A DNA stretch of 12,551 nucleotides, taken from PHAA01 sp034678805. Its GTDB lineage: Bacteria; Bacillota; Syntrophomonadia; Syntrophomonadales; Syntrophomonadaceae. The notes under the pieces were generated by a model. The model was not told the DNA's origin. It saw only the letters and a list, made by a program, of their open reading frames with translations, and did not search any database. The first letter of the stretch is position 1, and each line of letters opens with the position of its first letter. The stretch is taken from positions 1 through 12,551 of the forward strand of contig JAXDBN010000058.1 in NCBI GenBank assembly GCA_034678805.1, read 5' to 3'. The position numbers and the translations under genes were made by a program. Below, one piece after another: positions 6,831 to 12,551 of this stretch.

Positions 6831-6834
6831 GTGG
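6829..6834 (+). promoter_or_regulatory. Ribosome binding site that sets the tldE start
   Basis: AGGTGG lies 6 bases before TTG 6841 and overlaps the tldD stop codon TAG (6828-6830). This makes TTG 6841 more credible than the in-frame GTG at 6778, which would overlap tldD by 53 bases. Confidence 0.65.
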
Positions 6835-6840
6835 TGCCCA

Positions 6841-8178
6841 TTGGAGGCAAACTTAAGAAATGCCGGCGAAGTTGCCCTGGAGTGCATGCGGACTAGGGGA
6901 ATGATGGGGGAAGCTTTCTTAATGCATGCCCGTGAACTGAATATTGAAACAAAGGAAGGGTGCATTGAAACCTTCAAAGAAGCTGAACAGACCGGCATAG
7001 GAATTAGGGTAATCCGTGATGGACGGATGGGGTTTGCCTACAGCACAGACATTTCGGCCCAGACTGTAAAGGAAGTGACTAGAAAAGCTGAGGAGATAGC
7101 TTACCACTCATCAGCGGACACGAATAATTGCCTGCCGGATAGCAACCAGGTTTATCCGAAAATGAATATTGTTGATCCGGACATAAGTTTGTTTCCAGTA
7201 GGAGCCAAAATAGAGCTGGCCAGGACTATAGAAAGGGCGGCGCGGTCTTATGACCCCCGCATTACCTTGATCGACAGCTCTGGCTATAATGACTATGAGA
7301 TATCCCTGCTGATTATGAATAGCCATAATCTGAGCGCCTTTGGACAGGCCAACTATTGCGGATTGCATATTTCCTTGGCGGCCGCCGCGGATGATGAAAT
7401 CCAAAACGGATTTGCCTATTCCCTAAAAAGAAATTTATCTGCTCTTGATCCAAATGCCGTTGGTGAAGAGGCAGCTATGAGAGCGGTGCGCAGTTTAGGA
7501 GGCAAGACTATTGCTTCGGGGCAGATACCCTGCATAATGGAATCACAGGTAGTTACCCGTTTTCTCGGCTTATTATCGGCCTCAGTCGAAGCCGACTCGG
7601 TGCTAAAAGGAAAATCAAGGCTGGCTGATAAAATTGGTCAAATGGTTGCTTGCCCAATGCTTACTATCGTAGATGATGCCACCAATATAGAAGGAATGGC
7701 TGCTTTCCCATTTGATGGTGAAGGGGTAGCAACTGCGAAAAATACGGTTGTTGATAAAGGTATTTTGCAGGTATTCCTGTATGACACTGTTTCTGCGAAT
7801 AAAGCCGGACGGAAATCGACCGGCAATGCCTCTCGATCGTTCCGCACTCTGCCAGTGGTTGGTACTACGAATTTCATGTTGGGGAACGGGATTTATTCTC
7901 CGGAGGAATTAAGGTCAGGCATTGATATTGGCTTTTACATAACCGATATTATGGGGATGCATACCGCCAATCCTATTACTGGCGATTTTTCACTGGGTGC
8001 CGCCGGGTTGATGATTGAACGGGACCAGTTGACCTTTCCGGTACGGGGTATTACCATAGCTGGTAATCTGTTCAATATACTGCAGGAGGTGGAAGCAGTA
8101 GGCAGCGACCTGCGTTTCTTTGGCGCAAAAGCCGCACCATCGGTTAGATTCAAAAGTCTTAACATAGCTGGCTATTAG
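6841..8178 (+). CDS. tldE: TldE/PmbA-family protease subunit
   Basis: A 445-residue protein (from TTG 6841, MEANLRNAGEVALECM), the non-catalytic or accessory partner of TldD. It shares the TldD fold, visible in VDDATNIEGMAAFPFDGEGVAT, KGILQVFLYDTVSANKAGRKSTGNASRSF and the end ITGDFSLGAAGLMIERDQLTFPVRGITIAGN, but lacks HExxxH at the place where TldD has it (here IPCIMESQVVTRFLG). This matches TldE, in which the zinc site is absent and the subunit lines the substrate chamber. Spacing of 10 bases to tldD and same strand support a heterodimer. A longer form from GTG 6778 (466 residues) is open but less likely. Confidence 0.92.
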   Translation: MEANLRNAGEVALECMRTRGMMGEAFLMHARELNIETKEGCIETFKEAEQTGIGIRVIRDGRMGFAYSTDISAQTVKEVTRKAEEIAYHSSADTNNCLPDSNQVYPKMNIVDPDISLFPVGAKIELARTIERAARSYDPRITLIDSSGYNDYEISLLIMNSHNLSAFGQANYCGLHISLAAAADDEIQNGFAYSLKRNLSALDPNAVGEEAAMRAVRSLGGKTIASGQIPCIMESQVVTRFLGLLSASVEADSVLKGKSRLADKIGQMVACPMLTIVDDATNIEGMAAFPFDGEGVATAKNTVVDKGILQVFLYDTVSANKAGRKSTGNASRSFRTLPVVGTTNFMLGNGIYSPEELRSGIDIGFYITDIMGMHTANPITGDFSLGAAGLMIERDQLTFPVRGITIAGNLFNILQEVEAVGSDLRFFGAKAAPSVRFKSLNIAGY

Positions 8179-8191
8179 AAGGGAGGAGAAA

Positions 8192-8632
8192 ATGTTGGCG
8201 AGGATTTTGATTATTAATGGCCCCAATTTAAATATGCTGGGGATTCGCGAAAAAGAGATATATGGCTATGATAGCCTGGAGAAAATAAACCAGGATTTAG
8301 CCGAGCTAGCTGCAGAATTAGGTGTCAGTATCGATTTCTTCCAATCAAACCATGAGGGGGCCCTGGTGGATCAAATACAACAAGCCCGGGGTGAATTTAA
8401 TTGTATAATAATAAATCCGGGGGCTTACAGTCACTATAGCATAGCCATATATGACGCCTTAAAAACGGTACAAATCCCGGTAATCGAAGTTCATTTGTCC
8501 AACATATTTGCGCGGGAAGATTTCCGCCATACATCACTGATATCACCATTGGCAGCAGGGGGAATATTCGGTTTGGGTTCGTATGGTTACCAATTAGCCT
8601 TGCGAGCCGCATGCCGCCTGGTTGGTTCTTAA
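8192..8632 (+). CDS. aroQ: 3-dehydroquinate dehydratase, type II
   Basis: Catalyses 3-dehydroquinate to 3-dehydroshikimate in the shikimate pathway to aromatic amino acids. It is 146 residues, normal for the dodecameric type II enzyme. Active-site residues are present: NGPNLNMLGIRE with N12 and catalytic R19, Y24 (EIYG), N75 (INPGAYSHYS), H81, H101 (EVHLSN) and R112 (EDFRHTS). The loop Y79-S-H-Y-S differs mildly from the common YTHTS. ATG 8192 is preceded by GGGAGGAG, 3 bases away, and lies 13 bases after tldE, so it may be read from the tldDE transcript. aroQ next to an M24 peptidase and efp is a frequent order in Firmicutes. Confidence 0.95.
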   Translation: MLARILIINGPNLNMLGIREKEIYGYDSLEKINQDLAELAAELGVSIDFFQSNHEGALVDQIQQARGEFNCIIINPGAYSHYSIAIYDALKTVQIPVIEVHLSNIFAREDFRHTSLISPLAAGGIFGLGSYGYQLALRAACRLVGS

Positions 8633-8648
8633 TATCATCAGAGAGCAG

Positions 8649-9719
8649 GTGATTCCCATAGAAAACAGACTCGAAAAATTGCGGGGTTTTATACTGGAAA
8701 ATCAGTTAGATGCCTTTCTAGTGACCAAACCCGAAAATATTTATTATCTTTCGGCCTTTACCGGAGGAAGTGATGCCAGACTCGTGGTGACCCTTGCTAA
8801 TAAATATATCCTAACGGATGGCAGGTATTTGGAACAGGTTAAACGGGAATGTTCCGATTGGGAATTGATCCAGGTAAAAGGTGCCAGTCTTGACAGCCTG
8901 GCAGCTATTTGCGATAAATATAGTAGCCTTGCGGTTGAAAGCAACCACATAACCTATGGACTATTCGCGCAGCTGGAGGCCAGCTTAAAGATAAAGTTGC
9001 ATCCTTACTCCAATGTTATTGAAGAGCAGCGCAAGATTAAGGACAGTGTTGAACTTGAGCGACTCAGGATGGCAGCCCGCATTGGAGATAGCGTTTTTCA
9101 TCAGATATGCGCGGAATTGAAGCCACAATTAAGCGAGACCCATATTGCCAATCGAATCTGTTATTTTATCAGAGAATCGGGTTGCAGCAGTGAATCTTTT
9201 CCTACCATAGCGATTGCTGGAGAAAATGCAGCTCTTCCGCATGGGCAGCCGGGAAAAAGGCTGCTGCAGATTGGGGACATGCTTACCATGGATTTCGGCG
9301 GATTTTTTCAGGGTTATGCTGGTGACATGACCCGGACGGTTGCAATTGGCGAGGCCTCTCCGCGCCTGCGGGATATATATTACCGGGTGCTTGAAGTTCA
9401 GCAAACAGGAGTTGCCAGTATAAAAGCCGGGGCAAAAGCCCAAGACATTGACCGAAAAGTAAGGGCAGGATTGGAGAAGTACGGCTTGGATGTTTATTTC
9501 CAACACAGCACCGGTCACGGGGTGGGTCTGGAAATACATGAATTACCTAATCTGTCTCCCTATTCAGACACATTATTAGAAGAGAATATGGTGGTTACCG
9601 TAGAACCGGGGGTATACATACCGGGTTGGGGCGGGATACGGATAGAGGATACGGTTATAGTTAAGCAGGGTGGGTGCGAAGTCATTACGGCTTCCGAAAA
9701 AGAGCTATTAATTTTATGA
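8649..9719 (+). CDS. M24-family aminopeptidase P-like Xaa-Pro peptidase
   Basis: A metallopeptidase that removes N-terminal residues next to proline. The pita-bread domain has all five dimetal ligands, numbered from the furthest in-frame TTG (8622): D224 (MDFGG), D235 (AGDMTRT), H299 (STGHGVGLEIHE), E328 (VEPGVYIP) and E342 (GIRIEDT), plus H207 (ALPHGQP). The N-terminal creatinase-like domain (ENRLEKLRGF ... DAFLVTKPENIYYLSAFTGGSDA) is complete. The start is ambiguous: TTG 8622 overlaps aroQ and has no ribosome site; GTG 8649 has only a close AGAGAG; AGGTGA (8647-8652) is ideally placed for ATA 8658, which also fits where homologues start (M-E-N-R-L-E-K-L). GTG 8649 is given here as a compromise. 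It is often named pepP/papA next to efp. Confidence 0.9.
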   Translation: MIPIENRLEKLRGFILENQLDAFLVTKPENIYYLSAFTGGSDARLVVTLANKYILTDGRYLEQVKRECSDWELIQVKGASLDSLAAICDKYSSLAVESNHITYGLFAQLEASLKIKLHPYSNVIEEQRKIKDSVELERLRMAARIGDSVFHQICAELKPQLSETHIANRICYFIRESGCSSESFPTIAIAGENAALPHGQPGKRLLQIGDMLTMDFGGFFQGYAGDMTRTVAIGEASPRLRDIYYRVLEVQQTGVASIKAGAKAQDIDRKVRAGLEKYGLDVYFQHSTGHGVGLEIHELPNLSPYSDTLLEENMVVTVEPGVYIPGWGGIRIEDTVIVKQGGCEVITASEKELLIL

Positions 9720-9731
9720 TGGAGGGATAAA

Positions 9732-10289
9732 ATGATCTCAGTTAATGACTTCAAAACCGGAGTTACTGTGGACCTTGAAGGGCAGGTATACCAGGTAGTC
9801 GAATTCCAGCATGTAAAACCCGGTAAGGGGGCCGCATTTGTCAGAGCCAAACTAAAAAACGTCAAGTCTGGGGGAGTAGTAGAGAAGACCTTCCGTGGTG
9901 GTGAAAAAGTTCGCCGTGCCCATTTGGATAAGCGGGGAATGCAGTATCTGTACATGGATGGGGACGATTACATTTTTATGGATAATGACAACTATGAACA
10001 GCTTACCATCAGCCGGGAAAGTATGGGCGATGGTGTAAAATGGCTGAAGGAAAATATGAACATACAGGTTCTTATGTATCAGAATGAAATTATGGGGATA
10101 GAAATGCCTAACTTTGTTGAGTTAGAAGTGGTAGATACTGAGCCAGGCGTCAAAGGGGATACCGCTACAGGTGCGACCAAAGCAGCCCGCTTGGAAACTG
10201 GCGCGTCGGTCCAGGTGCCTTTATTTGTTAATACCGGTGATCGTTTACGCATCGATACCCGTACTGGTGACTATATGGAGAGAGTATAA
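9732..10289 (+). CDS. efp: Translation elongation factor P
   Basis: Relieves ribosomes stalled at polyproline; binds between the P and E sites. It is 185 residues, the standard length, with the KOW-like N-terminal domain and two OB domains. The tip loop HVKPGKGAAFVR carries K32 at the position that is modified in Bacillus-type EF-P (5-aminopentanol) and lysinylated in enteric EF-P; PGKG context is Bacillus-like. The signature region EPGVKGDTATGATKAARLETGASVQVPLFVNTGD is intact. ATG 9732 follows GGAGGG by 5 bases and lies 12 bases after the peptidase stop. The modifying enzyme is not in the window. Confidence 0.97.
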   Translation: MISVNDFKTGVTVDLEGQVYQVVEFQHVKPGKGAAFVRAKLKNVKSGGVVEKTFRGGEKVRRAHLDKRGMQYLYMDGDDYIFMDNDNYEQLTISRESMGDGVKWLKENMNIQVLMYQNEIMGIEMPNFVELEVVDTEPGVKGDTATGATKAARLETGASVQVPLFVNTGDRLRIDTRTGDYMERV

Positions 10290-10323
10290 ATATTTTCAAA
10301 ATAGTTTTTTATCTGAGTTTATT

Positions 10324-10381
10324 TCCCCCTTTTTGAACGAATACTAACAGCAGTCAAAATTATCGTTAATTAAAAGGGGGA
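10324..10381 (+). promoter_or_regulatory. Inverted repeat hiding the ribosome site of the following gene
   Basis: TCCCCCTTTT (10324-10333) is the exact complement of AAAAGGGGGA (10372-10381), 38 bases apart. The right arm contains the AAAAGGGGG ribosome site of the gene that starts at TTG 10389. Folding would mask the site, which suggests control of translation; the U-rich run after the right arm could alternatively make it an attenuator/terminator behind efp. It is AT-rich between the arms, with no recognised riboswitch motif. Confidence 0.4.
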
Positions 10382-10388
10382 TTTTATT

Positions 10389-10811
10389 TTGCAGAGTATA
10401 ATAGAGAAGGTTAGTTACCTGCAGGGTTTAAGTGAGGGATTGATAATAACCGAGGGAAGTCCCCAGGGTAAGATTATTTCCGGAATGTTAGCTGTTTTAA
10501 ATGAGATGGCCGACGAAATCAATTCTCTGCAGAGAGATCTGGAAGAGATGCACAATTACATTGAGTGTGTAGACGATGATTTACTGGAACTCGAGGAGAT
10601 AATTACCGGAGAAGAATACATTGAGGCACAATGCAGCAGCTGCGGGGAACGCTTATATGTAGAAATGGATGGCTTTGAAGACGAGGATATAATAGAAATA
10701 GTATGTCCTAGTTGCAACGAAGTGGTATTCGTTAATGATGGGGCGTTTGATCATCAGCATTTGCCGGTAGACGAAGAACTGGAACAGGGGGAATACAATC
10801 CCGGACCATAA
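10389..10811 (+). CDS. CD1247-type coiled-coil / zinc-ribbon protein of unknown function
   Basis: A 140-residue, strongly acidic cytoplasmic protein starting at TTG 10389 with AAAAGGGGG 8 bases upstream. Residues 1-73 (IEKVSYLQGLSEGL, then an Asp/Glu-rich heptad-like region about 33-72, LLELEEIITGEE) resemble the N-terminal domain of CD1247-type proteins of Clostridia. The C-terminal part has two CxxC knuckles, C82/C85 (CSSCGERL) and C106/C109 (CPSCNEVV), as in a zinc ribbon. The tail is acidic and unstructured. Similar proteins are sometimes mislabelled AraC-family regulators, but no helix-turn-helix is visible. It lies between efp and spoIIIA and has its own terminator. Function unknown; a nucleic-acid or protein-bridging role is only a guess. 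Confidence 0.75.
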   Translation: MQSIIEKVSYLQGLSEGLIITEGSPQGKIISGMLAVLNEMADEINSLQRDLEEMHNYIECVDDDLLELEEIITGEEYIEAQCSSCGERLYVEMDGFEDEDIIEIVCPSCNEVVFVNDGAFDHQHLPVDEELEQGEYNPGP

Positions 10812-10833
10812 CCAAATATTTATTGGATAAATA

Positions 10834-10863
10834 GGGAGCTCTCAAAAGGAGCCCCCTTTTTTT
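10834..10863 (+). terminator. Rho-independent terminator after the CD1247-type gene
   Basis: GGGAGCTC (10834-10841) pairs with GAGCCCCC (10849-10856) with one A/C mismatch around a TCAAAAG loop, then seven T (10857-10863). Strong, classic shape 23 bases after the stop codon; it separates the aroQ-efp region from spoIIIA, which needs its own sporulation promoter. Confidence 0.85.
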
Positions 10864-10980
10864 GTGCCCGAAAATTGGCATAATTTTCTCTTCAGCCCAA
10901 TATTTATTAGTGATTACGGCACTTAAAACAATTAAACAGCTTAAAAAATCTACCGGTGAAGCAGAGGATGTGATGCAATT

Positions 10981-11943
10981 TTGACCATAACAGACGCAGA
11001 TATCGTAAAAAAAGATATCCTAAAGTTTCTGCCCGCTAATATAAAAAAGCTTTTACTGGCAATGGATGCTGGGCAGTATGAGGGACTAGAAGAAATTCGC
11101 TTACGTAATGGGCAGCCACTTATTTTGAGGATTGGAGCGCGCGATTTTATACTGGACACTGCCGGCAAATTTCAGGCAAAACCCGAAATGGGTTATATAG
11201 TAAAAGCCGATGATATATATCGGACCATAGCTTCTATCAGTGATAATTCCCTATATGCATTCGAAGCAGAGATAGGTCGGGGCTATATTACTGTCCCAGG
11301 CGGACACCGGGTAGGACTAGCCGGACAGGTCATACTCAGTCACTCGCAGATAAAAACCATAAAGAACTTTTCGGGAATTGCTTTCCGGATCGCCCGAGAG
11401 ATAAAGGGCTGTGCTTCGAGCATTTTAGACTTCATATATTCTGTTGACAATGGTCCGGGCAACACATTGATTGTATCTGCGCCTGGGTGCGGCAAGACCA
11501 CGATTCTAAGGGATATCGCCCGCTGCCTTTCCAATGGTAACAGTTGTCATCCCGGTTGTAACGTAACCATTGTGGATGAACGTTCTGAAATTGCCGGAAC
11601 CTATTTGGGGCAGCCCCAAATGGATATAGGTATCCGAACCGACGTGCTTGATGCCTGTCCCAAAGCAGCTGGAATGGTTATGGCGGTTCGTTCCCTGGCT
11701 CCTCAAGTAGTAGTAACAGATGAAATTGGCAGAAGTGAAGACATTGAGGCAATCAGAGATTGCTTAAATGCAGGAGTAACTGTAATTACCAGCGTTCACG
11801 GGCGGGACATTGATCAAATAAAGAGACGCCCACTATTAAATGAACTTCTCAATACAAATGCCTTTGTCAACCTCGTAGTGCTGTCCAGACGACATGGGCC
11901 AGGAACATTAGAGCAATTAGTGAGGTGGGAAACAGTATGCTGA
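10981..11943 (+). CDS. spoIIIAA: Stage III sporulation protein AA, ATPase
   Basis: Secretion-type ATPase that powers the SpoIIIA-SpoIIQ channel between mother cell and forespore, on the mother-cell side. It is 320 residues, like relatives. The N-terminal domain (LPANIKKLL, EEIRLRNGQPLILRIG, VPGGHRVGLAGQ at 105-116) is typical. Walker A is APGCGKTT (167-174), a Walker-B-like acidic strand is VVVTDEIG (243-250), and IVDERSEIAGTYLGQPQMDIG (197-217) is family-specific. A stop at 10957-10959 limits the start to TTG 10981 or ATT 10978; AGAGG (10963-10967) is 13 or 10 bases before these, so the start site is not ideal. Expression in B. subtilis is from a sigma-E promoter; no convincing sigma-E boxes were seen in 10864-10980. 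Confidence 0.93.
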   Translation: MTITDADIVKKDILKFLPANIKKLLLAMDAGQYEGLEEIRLRNGQPLILRIGARDFILDTAGKFQAKPEMGYIVKADDIYRTIASISDNSLYAFEAEIGRGYITVPGGHRVGLAGQVILSHSQIKTIKNFSGIAFRIAREIKGCASSILDFIYSVDNGPGNTLIVSAPGCGKTTILRDIARCLSNGNSCHPGCNVTIVDERSEIAGTYLGQPQMDIGIRTDVLDACPKAAGMVMAVRSLAPQVVVTDEIGRSEDIEAIRDCLNAGVTVITSVHGRDIDQIKRRPLLNELLNTNAFVNLVVLSRRHGPGTLEQLVRWETVC

Positions 11944-12458
11944 TGAAATTGATAGGTATTACCCTGGTTATTGGAGGATCGGGCGCATATGGACTGTTCT
12001 CTGCCAATCGTCTTCAAAAAAGGGTGGAACATATCATTAACTTCAGACTAGCCTTGGGCTACCTAGAAAAAGAAATTAATTATTTGCTTACACCTTTACC
12101 GGTTGCCTTAATGAGATCAGCCATGAATGCCAATGAACCAGCTAAAAGCTTTTTTAAGGTTGTTAGTGAAGATCTAAATGACCGGGCCGGGATAACAATC
12201 AGTGAAGTCTGGCAGCAAAACCTGAACAAAATGCGTATCACGTCAGAGCTGAAAAATGAAGACATAGAATTACTCGGGGCAATATCTTCCCGGTTGGGGA
12301 TGTCGGGTGTGGAAGAACAAATAAAAATGTTCGCCATGATTCAGGAACAGCTGAAAATCCAGGAGAAAAAGGCCCGTCAGGAGGAACATACTGGGCGCAA
12401 GCTCAGGGTATATGGCGGTTTTGCATTTGGTGCCACGGTAGTACTCATGCTTATATGA
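11937..12458 (+). CDS. spoIIIAB: Stage III sporulation protein AB
   Basis: A 173-residue membrane-anchored SpoIIIA component, GspF-like in fold, that assembles with the SpoIIIAA ATPase. It begins at ATG 11937 (MLMKLIGITLVIGGSGAYGL, an N-terminal membrane segment), followed by SANRLQKRVEHI, a long helical cytoplasmic domain (LGYLEKEINYLLTPLPVAL ... LGMSGVEEQIKMFAMIQEQL) and a C-terminal hydrophobic segment GGFAFGATVVLMLI. Length equals the usual 170-175. GAGGTGG (11922-11928), 8 bases ahead, supports ATG 11937 over GTG 11925; ATG 11943 is also possible. It overlaps spoIIIAA by 7 bases. Confidence 0.92.
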   Translation: MLMKLIGITLVIGGSGAYGLFSANRLQKRVEHIINFRLALGYLEKEINYLLTPLPVALMRSAMNANEPAKSFFKVVSEDLNDRAGITISEVWQQNLNKMRITSELKNEDIELLGAISSRLGMSGVEEQIKMFAMIQEQLKIQEKKARQEEHTGRKLRVYGGFAFGATVVLMLI

Positions 12459-12537
12459 CCGCAGTTAACCAAACCTATTCAGCCGTATCAGAAACAAATA
12501 TTAGGTAACCGTTGAAAAATGTAAGGAGGAATGCGGG

Positions 12538-12551
12538 ATGAATATTGAGGT
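12538..12551 (+). CDS. spoIIIAC: Probable start of spoIIIAC (truncated by window end)
   Basis: ATG 12538 opens MNIE and runs off the window. AAGGAGG (12523-12529) is 8 bases ahead. SpoIIIAC, a small two-helix membrane protein, follows spoIIIAB in the conserved operon and starts with a similar Met-Asn. Only four codons are visible, so the call rests on gene order. The 79-base gap before it (12459-12537) holds nothing recognised. Confidence 0.6.

Noticed and set aside
6778..6840. Longer tldE from GTG 6778
   Set aside because: It would overlap tldD by 53 bases without a ribosome site; TTG 6841 has AGGTGG at good spacing.
10290..10310. Terminator after efp (TATTTTCAAAATA then T6)
   Set aside because: The stem would be only four or five A-T pairs around a small loop; too weak to call.
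10864..10980. Sigma-E promoter for spoIIIAA
   Set aside because: A -35-like CAATATT (10898-10904) and -10-like AAAACAAT (10925-10932) exist but are 20 bases apart instead of about 14, so not supported.

Overview
The window looks like chromosome of a strictly anaerobic, endospore-forming Firmicute (class Clostridia). The evidence is the start of the spoIIIA sporulation operon at the right end in its usual aroQ - M24 peptidase - efp neighbourhood, strong AGGAGG-type ribosome sites, many TTG/GTG starts, and an HdrA/Flx electron-transfer cluster at the left end. Syntrophic fatty-acid or alcohol oxidisers (Syntrophomonas-like) and sulfate-reducing Clostridia carry such clusters; the genus is a guess.

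Left part (1-4352, + strand): the 3' end of an operon for a heterodisulfide-reductase-like bifurcating complex. It holds hdrA (5' end outside the window), flxD (MvhD-like), two iron-sulfur proteins (flxC and flxB type) and flxA (FAD/NAD/[2Fe-2S] reductase). Genes overlap or nearly touch (hdrA/flxD overlap by 10 bases, flxD/flxC by ATGA), so co-translation is likely. The inferred path is NADH -> FlxA -> FlxB/FlxC -> FlxD -> HdrA, where electrons would be split between ferredoxin and a disulfide acceptor through HdrB/HdrC, which would lie upstream. The most notable feature is that flxD is interrupted by an in-frame TGA at 1353-1355. It replaces a Cys of a family motif and is followed by a perfect SECIS-like hairpin, so FlxD is very probably a selenoprotein of 144 residues.

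4353-5402: a perfect palindromic terminator, then a structured ~107-bp element bounded by 11-bp inverted repeats (a dispersed repeat or a bidirectional terminator), then a Fe/Mn superoxide dismutase gene on the minus strand. The divergent sod/tldD intergenic region has a possible PerR/Fur-like palindrome and a weak 47-codon ORF next to tldD.

5403-8178: tldD and tldE, the two subunits of a TldD/TldE metalloprotease; TldD carries the HExxxH zinc motif and a C-terminal Cys likely to complete the site. 8192-10289: aroQ (type II dehydroquinase), an M24 aminopeptidase with an ambiguous start (possibly ATA), and efp. 10389-10811: a small acidic coiled-coil/zinc-ribbon protein of the CD1247 type, whose ribosome site lies in a 10-bp inverted repeat, followed by a clear terminator. 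10981-12551: spoIIIAA, spoIIIAB and the first codons of a probable spoIIIAC, the operon for the mother-cell-to-forespore channel.
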